Shown: piece after piece, positions 8,119 through 16,649 of the stretch | Layout: the number at the start of each line of letters is the position of its first letter | Numbering within the stretch: position 1 is the first letter of the stretch | NCBI RefSeq assembly: GCF_900188345.1 | Contig: NZ_FZOD01000006.1 | Span: forward strand, 62,001 to 126,000 | DNA from: Streptosporangium subroseum | GTDB taxonomy: Bacteria; Actinomycetota; Actinomycetes; Streptosporangiales; Streptosporangiaceae | DNA: 64,000 nt | Reading direction: 5' to 3' | Position numbers and translations under genes: made by a program | Notes under the pieces: model-generated | Seen by the model: only the letters and a program-made list of their open reading frames with translations | What the model was told of the DNA's origin: nothing | Database searches by the model: none

Positions 8119-8270
8119 TTGTGGACTGACCGGATTTCAGAGCCGGTCGAGTGAGGTTCCCGCTTGACGCAGAACGAGCCGCCGCCGCATTCCGCCTCCA
8201 GCGCGCCGTGTCCCGCGAAGCGGGCGGGCAGGACAAGCGCGTTGGGGTCAGCGGCCCGGTGGGGAATCTC

Positions 8271-9248
8271 CTACCGGTGGTCGCTCAGGCGTGCGCGCAG
8301 CAGGTTGGGGTCGGTGGCCGTGGTGTAGGCGGCGCTGAGCACGTACACGTCATTGCCGCGCAGCGCGATCGAGGTGGGGTTCTGAAGTCCGTCGGTGGCA
8401 TCCAGAACGGTGGTGCCGGTGCCGTCGGACTTGATGCGCACGACCGTGTTGGGTCCGTTGAGGGCGGCGAGGATCTCGTCGCCGCGGCCGGTGAAGGCGA
8501 AATCGTCGATACCGGCCAGGCCTGACGCCTTGACCTGCGGCGCTCCCGCACGGTTTCCGGAGCGGATCGGAATGCGCAGGAGGGTGCCCCGGTCGAGGTT
8601 GGTCACCCACAGCGCGCCGCGGTGCACTTTCGCGCCGTTGGCTCCGAGGAAGCCGGCCCGGGCGAGTTCGGGAGCGGTGGACCACGCGGTGGGTTTGCCG
8701 CCGGCGATGGGGACGGTCCATACGGTGCCGAGCACGGAGTCGGTGATGTAGAGCCGTTTGCCGTGCTCGTCCAGTGCCAGCCCGTTGGGCAGGCCGTTTG
8801 CGGGCAGCGCGGCGATGCGCTGCGGGGCCCGCCCGGGACGCAGCCGCCACAGCCCCGTCAGATCGGCCGTGCCGGTCGCGTACAGCACGTACACCGTGCC
8901 GTCTGAGGTACGGACGATGCCGGTGGCCAGGGCGAAGCCGAGGACCGGCGTCTTGACTCCGCCGTCGGCGGGCGCGGGCAGCGTCGCCAGGATGCGCGTC
9001 GCGCCCCGGGGAGTGACCTGAGCCACCTGGCGGCTGGCGGCGAAGGTGACGTCCGCCGTACCGTCGGGCAGCAGGGCGATGTTCTCCGGCATCTGGCCTG
9101 CGGACAGGTTGAAGTGGGTGGCGATCCGCACATCTGTCAGCGGTGCCAGGGGAGCCTTGGCGGACATCGCGGTGGCCGGTGCGGCCGCTGTCAGGGCGGC
9201 GGCCGCCAGAACGGCCGACATGGTGATCTTGATGCTTCGCTTGGACAT
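8271..9248 (-). CDS. Secreted SMP-30/NHL-like beta-propeller protein
   Basis: 325 residues from the ATG at 9248, which has GAAGGAA nine bases upstream; an ATG eight codons further out lacks such a site. The N-terminus is a Sec signal peptide (KRSIKITMSAVLAAAALTAAAP, cleavage near AMSA). The rest is a repeated beta-strand pattern with NGLALDEHGKRLYITDS, LWVTNLDRGTLLRI and PTSIALRGNDVYVLSAA blades, typical of SMP-30/gluconolactonase-like or NHL six-bladed propellers. Such proteins often occur as exported companions of unknown substrate; I see no clear lactonase metal triad and would not call it an enzyme. It resembles the ScyD/ScyE-type family of exported propellers in overall pattern, which is only a guess. 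Confidence 0.75.
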   Translation of the reverse strand: MSKRSIKITMSAVLAAAALTAAAPATAMSAKAPLAPLTDVRIATHFNLSAGQMPENIALLPDGTADVTFAASRQVAQVTPRGATRILATLPAPADGGVKTPVLGFALATGIVRTSDGTVYVLYATGTADLTGLWRLRPGRAPQRIAALPANGLPNGLALDEHGKRLYITDSVLGTVWTVPIAGGKPTAWSTAPELARAGFLGANGAKVHRGALWVTNLDRGTLLRIPIRSGNRAGAPQVKASGLAGIDDFAFTGRGDEILAALNGPNTVVRIKSDGTGTTVLDATDGLQNPTSIALRGNDVYVLSAAYTTATDPNLLRARLSDHR

Positions 9249-9436
9249 GATTCCTTCACTGTTTTCGGGCATGCGGCAGCCGCGGTGCGGTGCCGGGGTC
9301 GAGGGGGCGCCTCGGAGGGAGGTCGCGATCGTGCTGCCGACCGGCGGGCGTGGGAGCGGTCGGCTATGGGGACAGCCCGGCAGCGGGACGCCGCGGCGGA
9401 TACGCCCGGCGCCCTCAGCGGGTGGAGGGGCTCAGA

Positions 9437-10354
9437 TCAGGCGTCGCGGATGTCGGCGCCGTGTCGCTGCCGGGTTGCTTCCCGTGGCTGGGTCGCTTCC
9501 CGCGGCGCGGTGACGTGGGCGAGCAGGGTCAGGGCCGTCGCGGAGGGAGAGCCGGGATCGGCTGTGGCCACCACCAGGGCCGGGCCGTTTCCCTGCGGGC
9601 TCTGCAACGTCTGCTGGGTGACCGTCAGTGTCCCGACCAGGGGATGACGCATCTCGTAGTCGGCGACATCGCAGGGGAGGACCCGGTGATCGGCCCACAT
9701 CGCGGAGAACTCCGGACTGCGCATGGTCAGCTCGCCGATCAGTCCGGCCAGCAGCGGATCATCTGGGTAACGCCCAGCCGTCAGGCGCAGGTTGCCCACC
9801 ACGGCCCTGGCCTTGGCAGGCCAGTCGGTGTACAGGTCACGGGTATGCGCGTCAAGGAACACCAATCTGGCCATGTTCGGCCGTCGGCCCGGGTCGTCGG
9901 GGCTGTCCGGATCGAGATGGCCGGCGAACAGTCCGTGACCTTGACGGTTCCAGGCCAGGACATCGCTGCGGCGGCCGATCACGATGGCGGGTGTGTTCTC
10001 GAAGGCCGCCAGCAGAGCGCTGGTCGCCGGGGTGATGCGTTCGACCCGTGGCCGACCCGCGAGTCCGCCCCGTTTCGGTGCACGGGCCAGGGCGTGCAGA
10101 TGGGCACGCTCGGAATCGTCCAGTCGCAGGGCGCCCGCTATGGCGTCGAGCACCTCGGGTGAGGCGTTGCGTGACTGACCCTGCTCCAGGCGGGTGTAGT
10201 AGGGCGCGCTGATGCCTGCGAGCATCGCGAGCTCCTCCCGTCGCAGCCCGGGCACCCGTCGCCGCTCGCCGTAGGTCTGCAGCCCGACGTCTTCTGGCCG
10301 CAGCCGGCCCCGGCGTGCCTGGAGGAAGTCGGCGAGGTGCCCGTGCTTGTTCAT
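9437..10354 (-). CDS. XRE-family regulator with MmyB-like ligand-binding domain
   Basis: 305 residues from the ATG at 10354. An N-terminal helix-turn-helix (about 10-85, with RREELAMLAGISAPYYTRLEQGQ) is followed by the MmyB-like PAS-related C-terminal domain (about 105-280, with ILAWN-type VLAWNRQGHGLFAGHL and NMARLVFLD motifs). Members of this very large actinobacterial family are named after the methylenomycin regulator and usually control a divergently transcribed oxidoreductase. Here an aldo/keto reductase is divergent across a 340-base gap. The C-terminal domain is thought to bind a lipid or other small ligand. The last 20 or so residues contain short repeats (TAPREATQPREATRQRH). Confidence 0.88.
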   Translation of the reverse strand: MNKHGHLADFLQARRGRLRPEDVGLQTYGERRRVPGLRREELAMLAGISAPYYTRLEQGQSRNASPEVLDAIAGALRLDDSERAHLHALARAPKRGGLAGRPRVERITPATSALLAAFENTPAIVIGRRSDVLAWNRQGHGLFAGHLDPDSPDDPGRRPNMARLVFLDAHTRDLYTDWPAKARAVVGNLRLTAGRYPDDPLLAGLIGELTMRSPEFSAMWADHRVLPCDVADYEMRHPLVGTLTVTQQTLQSPQGNGPALVVATADPGSPSATALTLLAHVTAPREATQPREATRQRHGADIRDA

Positions 10355-10515
10355 GGACCCAAGTATGCGTACCGCCGGCGACCTGCGCCTCACCCCGCTG
10401 GGGTAGGGATCGGCAGGGTCTGCCTCGCCCGGGCCCTGGTCTCCGGGATGAGCGCGTTCCTCTCGGAGCCCACCCTGCTCGCCCTGGCAGAGTGGATCGC
10501 CGGCCGTCGTATTCG

Positions 10516-10563
10516 TGACGGCACGCAATGAGGAAATCCGTCATTCCTCATTGCGTGCCGTCA
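10516..10563. promoter_or_regulatory. Perfect 20-bp inverted repeat in the divergent regulator/reductase gap
   Basis: The arm tgacggcacgcaatgaggaa (10516-10535) is exactly complementary to 10544-10563, separated by an eight-base loop. It lies about 160 bases upstream of the MmyB-type regulator start and 130 bases upstream of the reductase start, with no T-run after either arm. Position and symmetry suit an operator for a dimeric regulator; it could also form a transcribed hairpin. The remaining 10355-10694 sequence holds no gene. Confidence 0.6.
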
Positions 10564-10620
10564 GGTCGGCTGCGGGTGATGGCGCCCGTAGCCGACTCCT
10601 GTTGCGCCTGCCTGTCCGGC

Positions 10621-10651
10621 TTGACCTGGAGTTCACTCCATCACCCAGACT
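10621..10651 (+). promoter_or_regulatory. MerR-type promoter/operator in front of the aldo/keto reductase
   Basis: TTGACC (-35-like, 10621-10626) is followed by the dyad TGGAGTtcACTCCA (10627-10640) and a weak -10-like CAGACT at 10646-10651, a 19-base spacing. A dyad inside an overlong 19-bp spacer is the hallmark of promoters activated by DNA twisting by MerR/SoxR-family proteins. No merR gene adjoins it; the only one in the window is at 19.9 kb. Confidence 0.65.
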
Positions 10652-10694
10652 CTCGTCGGGGCCCGGATACGGCGGGCCGAACTGGAGGGGCAGC

Positions 10695-11681
10695 ATGAAA
10701 TATCGGACGATCGGCACTGACCCAACGACTCGCCGCGAGGTGAGTGTGCTCGCTCTCGGCGCGATGCTGTTCGGCTCGGTGACCGATGAGAAGACGTCTT
10801 TCGCGATCCTCGACCGCTATGTCGAGGCCGGGGGGACGTTCATCGACACATCCAACAACTACGCCTTCTGGGTCGACGGCGGCCAGGGCGGGAAGAGCGA
10901 GGAACTCCTTGGGCGCTGGCGTCGCAGCCGGGGCGTCGGCGAGGAGATCGTGATCGCCACCAAGCTGGGGGCGCGGCCGCTCGCGCCCGGCACCGGCTAC
11001 GCCGACAACGCCGAGGGGCTGTCGGCCAAGACGATCCGGGAGTCGGCCGAGCGCAGCCGGGAACGGCTCGGCGTGGACAAGATCGACCTGCTTTACGCGC
11101 ACATCGAGGACCGGACGGTGCCGCTCGACGACACCGTCGAGGGCTTCGGCGAGCTGGTGGCGGAGGGCACGGTCGGGCTGCTCGGGGTGAGCAACCATGC
11201 GATCTGGCGGGTGGAGCGGGCCCGAGCCCTGGCCGCCGCGGCGGGGGTGGCCGGGTACGAGGTGCTGCAGTACCAGCACAGCCATCTGCGCCCTCGCTTC
11301 GACGTACCCGAATCCATCTTCGAGGACGGCAGCCTCGGGCATGCCGGAGCCGAGCTGCTGAGCTACCTGCGCGCTGAGCCCGGCCTGACCCTGGTCGCCT
11401 ACTCGCCGCTGCTGGGCGGCGCCTACACCAGGGAGGACAAGCCGGTGCCGCCGGACTACGACCACCCGGGAACTCCCGCCCGGCTGGCCGTGCTGCGCCA
11501 GGTCGCCGAGGAGAGCGGGGCGAGCGTGAACCAGGTGGTGCTGGCCTGGCAGATCGGCGGCCGGTTCCCGGTGATCCCGCTGGCCGGGGCGTCGTCGGTG
11601 GCGCAACTGGAGGAGAACCTCGCCGCGGTGGACCTGGAACTGACCGAGGACCAGCGGGCCCGCCTGGACTCGGTCCACTAG
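10695..11681 (+). CDS. Aldo/keto reductase
   Basis: 328 residues from the ATG at 10695, which follows GGAGGGG. The NADPH-dependent aldo/keto reductase tetrad is present: D51 (FIDTSNNY), Y56, K90 (IATKLG) and H136 (LLYAHIED), with the C-terminal cofactor segment PLAGASSVAQLEENLAAVDLELT. It should reduce carbonyls to alcohols in the cytosol; the substrate is unknown. The long loop with GGQGGKSEELLG is the usual family signature SEELLG with an insertion. The promoter looks MerR-controlled, suggesting induction by a toxic or redox-active compound, and the divergent MmyB-type regulator may also act on it. Confidence 0.88.
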   Translation: MKYRTIGTDPTTRREVSVLALGAMLFGSVTDEKTSFAILDRYVEAGGTFIDTSNNYAFWVDGGQGGKSEELLGRWRRSRGVGEEIVIATKLGARPLAPGTGYADNAEGLSAKTIRESAERSRERLGVDKIDLLYAHIEDRTVPLDDTVEGFGELVAEGTVGLLGVSNHAIWRVERARALAAAAGVAGYEVLQYQHSHLRPRFDVPESIFEDGSLGHAGAELLSYLRAEPGLTLVAYSPLLGGAYTREDKPVPPDYDHPGTPARLAVLRQVAEESGASVNQVVLAWQIGGRFPVIPLAGASSVAQLEENLAAVDLELTEDQRARLDSVH

Positions 11682-11737
11682 CCCTGCGTTCCGCACGTGA
11701 CCCTGATCGACCTGGGACGATTACCCACAGCGCTGGA

Positions 11738-12030
11738 TCATGTACGGCTGCTGTCCTGCAACGATGCGGCACGTGCGGTGAGGCCGGTGGCGGTGGCCTG
11801 GAGGAGACGGGTGAGGTGTGGTTCGAAGTCGAGCGCGGCGTGGCCCCAGCGGGGTTCCTGGGCGTAGAGCCGGGCGAGGGTCGGGGTGGGGTGGGAGATC
11901 TGCCAGAGGTTCGCGGTCAGGCCCAGCGCCGTCGTGACGAGGTCCTGGACCTGCCCGGTGGTCATGGTGCCGGTAGCCGTCAGGGTGTCGACGAGGGTGT
12001 CGTAGGCCGCGAACGAATGGGTCTTGTAGC
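11738..12030 (-). pseudogene. TetR-family regulator, C-terminal remnant
   Basis: On the minus strand about 95 residues match the ligand-binding half of TetR regulators that carry a C-terminal WHG-type domain (YKTHSFAAYDTLVDTLTAT..., ...ALDFEPHLTRLL). The N-terminal helix-turn-helix is absent: at about 12030 the sequence switches to the remnant of a plus-strand dehydrogenase. The frame stays open through the junction to 12130, but that part is antisense to the dehydrogenase and is not TetR-like. It cannot bind DNA as it stands. Confidence 0.75.
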
Positions 12031-12326
12031 GGCGGGCGCCGATGGGCCGGATGCTGCTGGTGGGCAACGCCAGCGGCGACTGGCGGCACACCGTGCAGAC
12101 CAACGACCTGTGGGGCGGCAACGTCGCCATGCTCGGCTTCGCGGTCGGCTTCTACCTGCCCGCCCACCCCGAGCAGGCCCGCCCCGCGGCCCAGGCCGCC
12201 CTGAAGGCCGTCGGCCAGGGCCTGACCGACATCCGCCTTCAGACCCTGCCGCTGGCCGAGGCGGCCGAAGCGCACCGCCGCATCGAGAGCGGAGCGGTGG
12301 GCGGCCGGATTCTACTGACGCCCTGA
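12031..12326 (+). pseudogene. Zinc-type alcohol dehydrogenase/quinone oxidoreductase, C-terminal remnant
   Basis: About 95 residues beginning GRMLLVGNASGDW and ending HRRIESGAVGGRILLTP match the end of the medium-chain dehydrogenase/reductase fold, including the last Rossmann strand and the typical closing motif A-x-A-H-R-x-I-E-S-G-x-x-x-G-K/R-I-L-L. The catalytic N-terminal domain and most of the cofactor domain are missing. It abuts the TetR remnant head to head, so a single deletion removed the shared promoter and both 5' halves of a former divergent pair. Confidence 0.78.
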
Positions 12327-12543
12327 CCGCCATGCCGTCCCCAACGGCACGGTGCCGCGCACTCCTGGAGCGGCGTGTGCCCAATCTCCCCTGATGCCCG
12401 TATTCCCCGATATACCGCCTGCCTGCGAAGATCAGTCCGATTCCGATCAAGGTGTTGACCAGAGTCTTTTTTGCCCTCTACCGTCACGGAAGATGTCACG
12501 GAGTCTTTTCCGTCGCATTACTACCCCGTTAGAAGAGGCATGC

Positions 12544-15500
12544 ATGGAACGTAACAAAGCCGCGTGGAGAAGAAGACGGACGGGGCTGCTCTCGATGACG
12601 GCGGCCGTCGTGTTCTCCGGAGGGATCGCGGCGGTGCCGGCGCTGGCCGAGGAACCCGCACCGGCCTCCGGCGCCCTCACCGAGGTCGCCGGGGAGAGCG
12701 CTCAGGTCGTCGAGTCGCCGGACGGTGACCTGCGGGTCGCGGTCACGGTCGTCGGCGGGCGTCTCACCTACAGCGTGACGAAGCATGACAGGACACTCGT
12801 CGGCGCGTCCGGGCTCGGTGTGGATCTCGCGGGACGACCCAGCCTCACGCAGGGCATGACCATCGAGTCCGTCGAACGGCGCACGATCGACGAGACGTGG
12901 AAGCCCGTCTGGGGGACGTCGAGCAAGGTCGGGAACCACGCGAGGGAGCTCACCGTCCACGCCCTCCAGGCCGGCACGGGGTTCAAGCTCGACATGGTGT
13001 TCCGGGTCTTCGACGACGGGATCGGCTTCCGCTACCGCTTCCCCGACCAGCCCGGCCTGGACGCCTACACCGTCACCGCCGAGCAGACCGAGTTCGCCCT
13101 CGACCCCGCCTCGCGGAGTTGGTCGATCGCCGCGGGCAAGACCTGGTCCGCCGACGAGCAGCACTACCGCGACCTGCCCCTGTCCGGCGTCTCCACCGCT
13201 CAGACCCCCATCACCGCCTCCGCCGCCGCCGACTCCTACGTGGTGGTGCACGAGGCCGACCTGACCGACTACCCCAGCATGACGCTGAAGGCGGTGCCGG
13301 GACGGCCCGGCCGGTTCTCCAGCGACCTGATCGCCCTCCCCGACGGCACCAAGGCCAAGCTGAACGGCGCGTTCTCCACGCCCTGGCGCACCCTGACCGT
13401 GGGGATTCGCCCCGGCGACCTGGGCGAGTCCCATCTGATCGAGAACCTCAACGACCCGTGCGCGATCTGCGATGACACGTCCTGGATCAAGCCCGCGACG
13501 TATACGGGCGTCTGGTGGGAGCTCCAGCGCAGGCAGACCACCTGGGACGCCGGGCCCAAGCACGGCGCGACCACCGCACGGGTCAAGCAGTACATCGACC
13601 TGGCCAAGGAGGCGGGCGCGAAGTTCGTGCTGGCCGAGGGCTGGAACACCAACTCCGGCGGCAGCTGGGCGGGCCAGGACTTCCTGACCCCGCAGGCCGA
13701 CTTCGACCTCCCCGAAGTCCTCCGTTACGCCGCCGGCAACGGCATCGGGTACATCGCGCACAACGAGACCCGGGGCAACATCGACGACTACGACCAGAAT
13801 CTGGAGAAGATCTTCTCCAGGTACGAGGAACTCGGCATCCACGCGGTCAAGACCGGCTACGCCACGAAGTTCGTGCTCGGCGGCGTCAACCGCAGCCACT
13901 ACGACCAGGAGGCCGTCCGCCACTACCAGCGGGTGATCGACGCGGCGGCCCGGCACCGCATCACGATCGACGCCCATGAGGCGATCAAGCCCACCGGCCT
14001 GGCGCGCACCTACCCGAACATGATGACGGGCGAGGGCGTCGCGGGCATGGAGATGCAGAACTACATGGGCGCCAACGGCAACCCGCCCGCGCAGGCCACG
14101 ATCCTCCCCTTCACCCGGTTCATGGGAGGACCCGCCGACTACACGCCCGGTGTCCTGAACGTCACGTGGGACCCGGGCCGACTCGGCACCCGCGTCCAGA
14201 CCACCTCGGCCGCACAACTCGCGCTGTACCCGACGTTCTTCAGCCCGATGCAGATGCTCGCGGACACCCCCGAGAACTACGCCGCCCACCCCGGATTCGC
14301 CTTCCTCAAGAACATGCCCGCCACCTGGGACGAGACCCGCGTCCTGGACAGCGTCATCGGCGACTACACCACGACCGCCCGGCGCAACGGCGACATCTGG
14401 TATCTCGGCGCGATCACCGACGAGAACGACCGGAGCCTCCAGGTGCCGCTGTCGTTCCTCCCCAACGGCACCTTCGTGGCGGAGACCTACGCCGACGCCC
14501 AGGAGACCACTTGGAAGGGCGACCCGCTGCCCGTCGAGATCCGCAAGACCCTGGTCAGATCGTCCACCCGGCTGTCGATGTCGCTGGTCGCCGCCGGCGG
14601 TCAGGCGGTCAGGATCAGGCCCGCGACCGCCGAGGACCTCGGCGACCTCTCCTGGTACGCCACACCCCGCGCCTCCTACGGCACCCCCGAAGCCGTGCTG
14701 GACCCGGCCACCCAGCGGCTCACCGTGAAGGCCGAGCTCACCAACACCGGCAGCACGGTGGCGGAGTTCCCGGCCCAGGTGTTCCTCGACGGCCGCGCCG
14801 CCGGCGATGCCCGGCGCGTCCGCGTCGCGGGCGGCGGAGCCCGGACCGTCGAATGGACACTGCCCGCCTCCGAGGTGCCCGACCAGGACTTCCGGGTCGC
14901 GGTCGGCGCACCCACCGGTGAGCGCGGTGAACCGGTCCTCACCGCGCAGACGCGTTCGCTGCTCGGCCTCGTCCGGGAACTGCGGAAGTCCGGCGAGGTG
15001 ACCTCGTCCGCGATGGCGCTCCTCCAGCCCACGATCACCAGGTCCGAGACCCTGCTCCGTCAGGGTGACCCGACCGGCCGTCTCCTGGCCCTCCAGGAAG
15101 TACGCCTCGCCCTCTACGGTCTCCCCCTCACCGAGGTGACCGCGCAGGCCCGCACCGCCGTCGACGAACAGCTCACCACCCGGCTCGACGCACCGGAAGC
15201 ACTCTTCTCCCTCGCCCTGAGGGTGCGGCTGGCGACGGACACGGGCGCCCTCAGCCCGGCCCTGTCCGGCAGGCTCGCCCTCGAGGCCAGAGCCGCGATC
15301 ACCGCGGCGGTCGCCAACGACCCGGCGGGGATGCGGGAAGCCCTCAACCGGTTCAACGCCCTGGTCGACGCCGAGCCGATCGCCCCGGACGTCGCGGCCG
15401 ACCTGCTGTCCGTCAGCGGACTTTTCGCCACCGGCCCCCGCAAGGTCGAAGCGGAGTCCGCACAGCTCGTCAGCGGCGCGTGCCTGCGCACCGACCACAC

Positions 15501-15837
15501 CGGCTACACCGGTACCGGCTTCGTGGCCTGCCTGAAGACCAAGGACAGCGGTCTCCGTTTCAACGCCCCGGTCACCGCCGACGGCCTGTACACCGTCCGC
15601 CTCCGCTACGCCAACGGCATGGGCGCCACCCAGACCATGACCCTCTCCAGCGGAACGCAGTCCCTCCAGCTCCGGCTACCCGCCCTGCAGAACTGGGACA
15701 CCTGGTCCGAGCACCAGGTCAGCCTCCGCCTCACCAAGACCACCCCGCTGACCTTCGTGTACGGCCCCAACGACAACGGCAACGTCAACCTCGACTCCAT
15801 CAGCCTCGAACCCAACCCAGGTGTCATCCACCGATAA
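12544..15837 (+). CDS. Secreted glycoside hydrolase family 97 (probable inverting alpha-glucosidase) with C-terminal CBM
   Basis: 1097 residues from the ATG at 12544, which follows AGAAGAGG; a signal peptide ends near PALAEE. The N-terminal beta-sandwich (about 50-300) and TIM barrel (about 310-640) are those of GH97. Three glutamates, E408 (HNETRGN), E479 (DAHEAIKPTG) and E503 (GMEMQN), have spacings of 71 and 24 residues. That is nearly the spacing of the base pair and acid I recall for the inverting enzyme SusB (E439, E508, E532), and the segment VKTGY replaces the nucleophile-bearing segment of the retaining alpha-galactosidase branch. After the barrel come a beta domain, a helical stretch of about 170 residues and a CBM35/CBM6-like module (about 965-1095). 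It should cleave alpha-glucosides outside the cell. Confidence 0.85.
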   Translation: MERNKAAWRRRRTGLLSMTAAVVFSGGIAAVPALAEEPAPASGALTEVAGESAQVVESPDGDLRVAVTVVGGRLTYSVTKHDRTLVGASGLGVDLAGRPSLTQGMTIESVERRTIDETWKPVWGTSSKVGNHARELTVHALQAGTGFKLDMVFRVFDDGIGFRYRFPDQPGLDAYTVTAEQTEFALDPASRSWSIAAGKTWSADEQHYRDLPLSGVSTAQTPITASAAADSYVVVHEADLTDYPSMTLKAVPGRPGRFSSDLIALPDGTKAKLNGAFSTPWRTLTVGIRPGDLGESHLIENLNDPCAICDDTSWIKPATYTGVWWELQRRQTTWDAGPKHGATTARVKQYIDLAKEAGAKFVLAEGWNTNSGGSWAGQDFLTPQADFDLPEVLRYAAGNGIGYIAHNETRGNIDDYDQNLEKIFSRYEELGIHAVKTGYATKFVLGGVNRSHYDQEAVRHYQRVIDAAARHRITIDAHEAIKPTGLARTYPNMMTGEGVAGMEMQNYMGANGNPPAQATILPFTRFMGGPADYTPGVLNVTWDPGRLGTRVQTTSAAQLALYPTFFSPMQMLADTPENYAAHPGFAFLKNMPATWDETRVLDSVIGDYTTTARRNGDIWYLGAITDENDRSLQVPLSFLPNGTFVAETYADAQETTWKGDPLPVEIRKTLVRSSTRLSMSLVAAGGQAVRIRPATAEDLGDLSWYATPRASYGTPEAVLDPATQRLTVKAELTNTGSTVAEFPAQVFLDGRAAGDARRVRVAGGGARTVEWTLPASEVPDQDFRVAVGAPTGERGEPVLTAQTRSLLGLVRELRKSGEVTSSAMALLQPTITRSETLLRQGDPTGRLLALQEVRLALYGLPLTEVTAQARTAVDEQLTTRLDAPEALFSLALRVRLATDTGALSPALSGRLALEARAAITAAVANDPAGMREALNRFNALVDAEPIAPDVAADLLSVSGLFATGPRKVEAESAQLVSGACLRTDHTGYTGTGFVACLKTKDSGLRFNAPVTADGLYTVRLRYANGMGATQTMTLSSGTQSLQLRLPALQNWDTWSEHQVSLRLTKTTPLTFVYGPNDNGNVNLDSISLEPNPGVIHR

Positions 15838-15859
15838 CCCGCAACACCACGATCACTGT

Positions 15860-15887
15860 CCCCGCGCGATCGGCTGATCGCGCGGGG
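15860..15887 (+). terminator. Hairpin after the GH97 gene
   Basis: CCCCGCGCGATC (15860-15871) pairs perfectly with GATCGCGCGGGG (15876-15887) around a four-base loop, 23 bases after the GH97 stop codon. It is a likely intrinsic-type terminator, without a clear T-run. Confidence 0.75.
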
Positions 15888-15934
15888 GCGGACGTCGGAA
15901 AATCCTTGTTGCCGTTTCTGCAACAATTGGTCTC

Positions 15935-16513
15935 ATGGACAAGATTGCTCAGGCGCTGTCCGAGGTCGGTCCTCGCCTCAAGCGGCTCAGGACCCAGCGT
16001 GACATCACCCTCGCGGCCCTGTCCGAGGCGACGGGGATCTCGAAGAGCACGCTGTCGCGGCTGGAGTCCGGACAGCGCAAGCCGAGCCTGGAGCTGCTGT
16101 TTCCCATCGCCCAGGCCCACCAGGTGCCGCTGGACGAGCTGGTCGGCACGCCCGAGGTGGGCGATCCCAGGATCCGTCTCACGCCCCGTAGCGCGCACGG
16201 CCGGATCGTGGTCCCCCTCACCCGCCAGCCGGGAGGCATCGCCGCCTGGAAGATCCTCGTCCCCGCCGACCAGACCGAGCCCGACCTCCGAGTGCACGAT
16301 GGTTACGAATGGATCTACGTGCTGTCCGGCCGGTTGAGGCTCGTCCTGGCCGACCATGACCTTGTCCTGGCCGCGGGCCAGGTCGCCGAGTTCGACACCC
16401 GGCTCCCGCACTGGTTCGGCAGCGCCGGGACGGGGGCCGTCGAGATCCTCAGTCTCTTCGGACCCCAGGGCGAGCGCATGCACGTCCGCGCCCAGCCCCG
16501 GGCCAAGAGCTGA
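15935..16513 (+). CDS. XRE-family regulator with C-terminal cupin
   Basis: 192 residues. The helix-turn-helix (about 14-68: ITLAALSEATGISKSTLSRLESGQRKPSLELL) is joined to a small cupin barrel (about 105-180: GYEWIYVLSGRLRLVLADHDLVLAAGQVAEFDTRLPHWFG), the layout of HipB/PuuR-like regulators whose cupin senses a small ligand. There is no obvious Shine-Dalgarno before the ATG, and the TTGCCGTTTCTGCAACAATTGG stretch immediately upstream may be its promoter, so a leaderless or very short 5' leader is possible. It is followed by a co-directional methyltransferase after 136 bases. Its targets are unknown. Confidence 0.88.
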   Translation: MDKIAQALSEVGPRLKRLRTQRDITLAALSEATGISKSTLSRLESGQRKPSLELLFPIAQAHQVPLDELVGTPEVGDPRIRLTPRSAHGRIVVPLTRQPGGIAAWKILVPADQTEPDLRVHDGYEWIYVLSGRLRLVLADHDLVLAAGQVAEFDTRLPHWFGSAGTGAVEILSLFGPQGERMHVRAQPRAKS

Positions 16514-16649
16514 CGGAGACGTCGGCGGAGGAAGACGATCGCGGCCGCACCGGCGATCCCCGGTCGCGGACGGCGCACGACCCGTGCGCGTCATCCGATA
16601 CGCCATCGGCCGGCCGGACCTCTCCATTGATCACCTAGCATGGTCGCCC

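Noticed and set aside
11738..12130. A functional 130-residue TetR-like protein
   Set aside because: The upstream third is antisense to a dehydrogenase remnant and there is no helix-turn-helix.
12529..15498. A 989-residue open frame on the minus strand opposite the GH97 gene
   Set aside because: It is a GC-bias shadow: low-complexity Gly/Arg/Val composition, no family motifs, no ribosome-binding site, and the plus-strand gene is fully supported.
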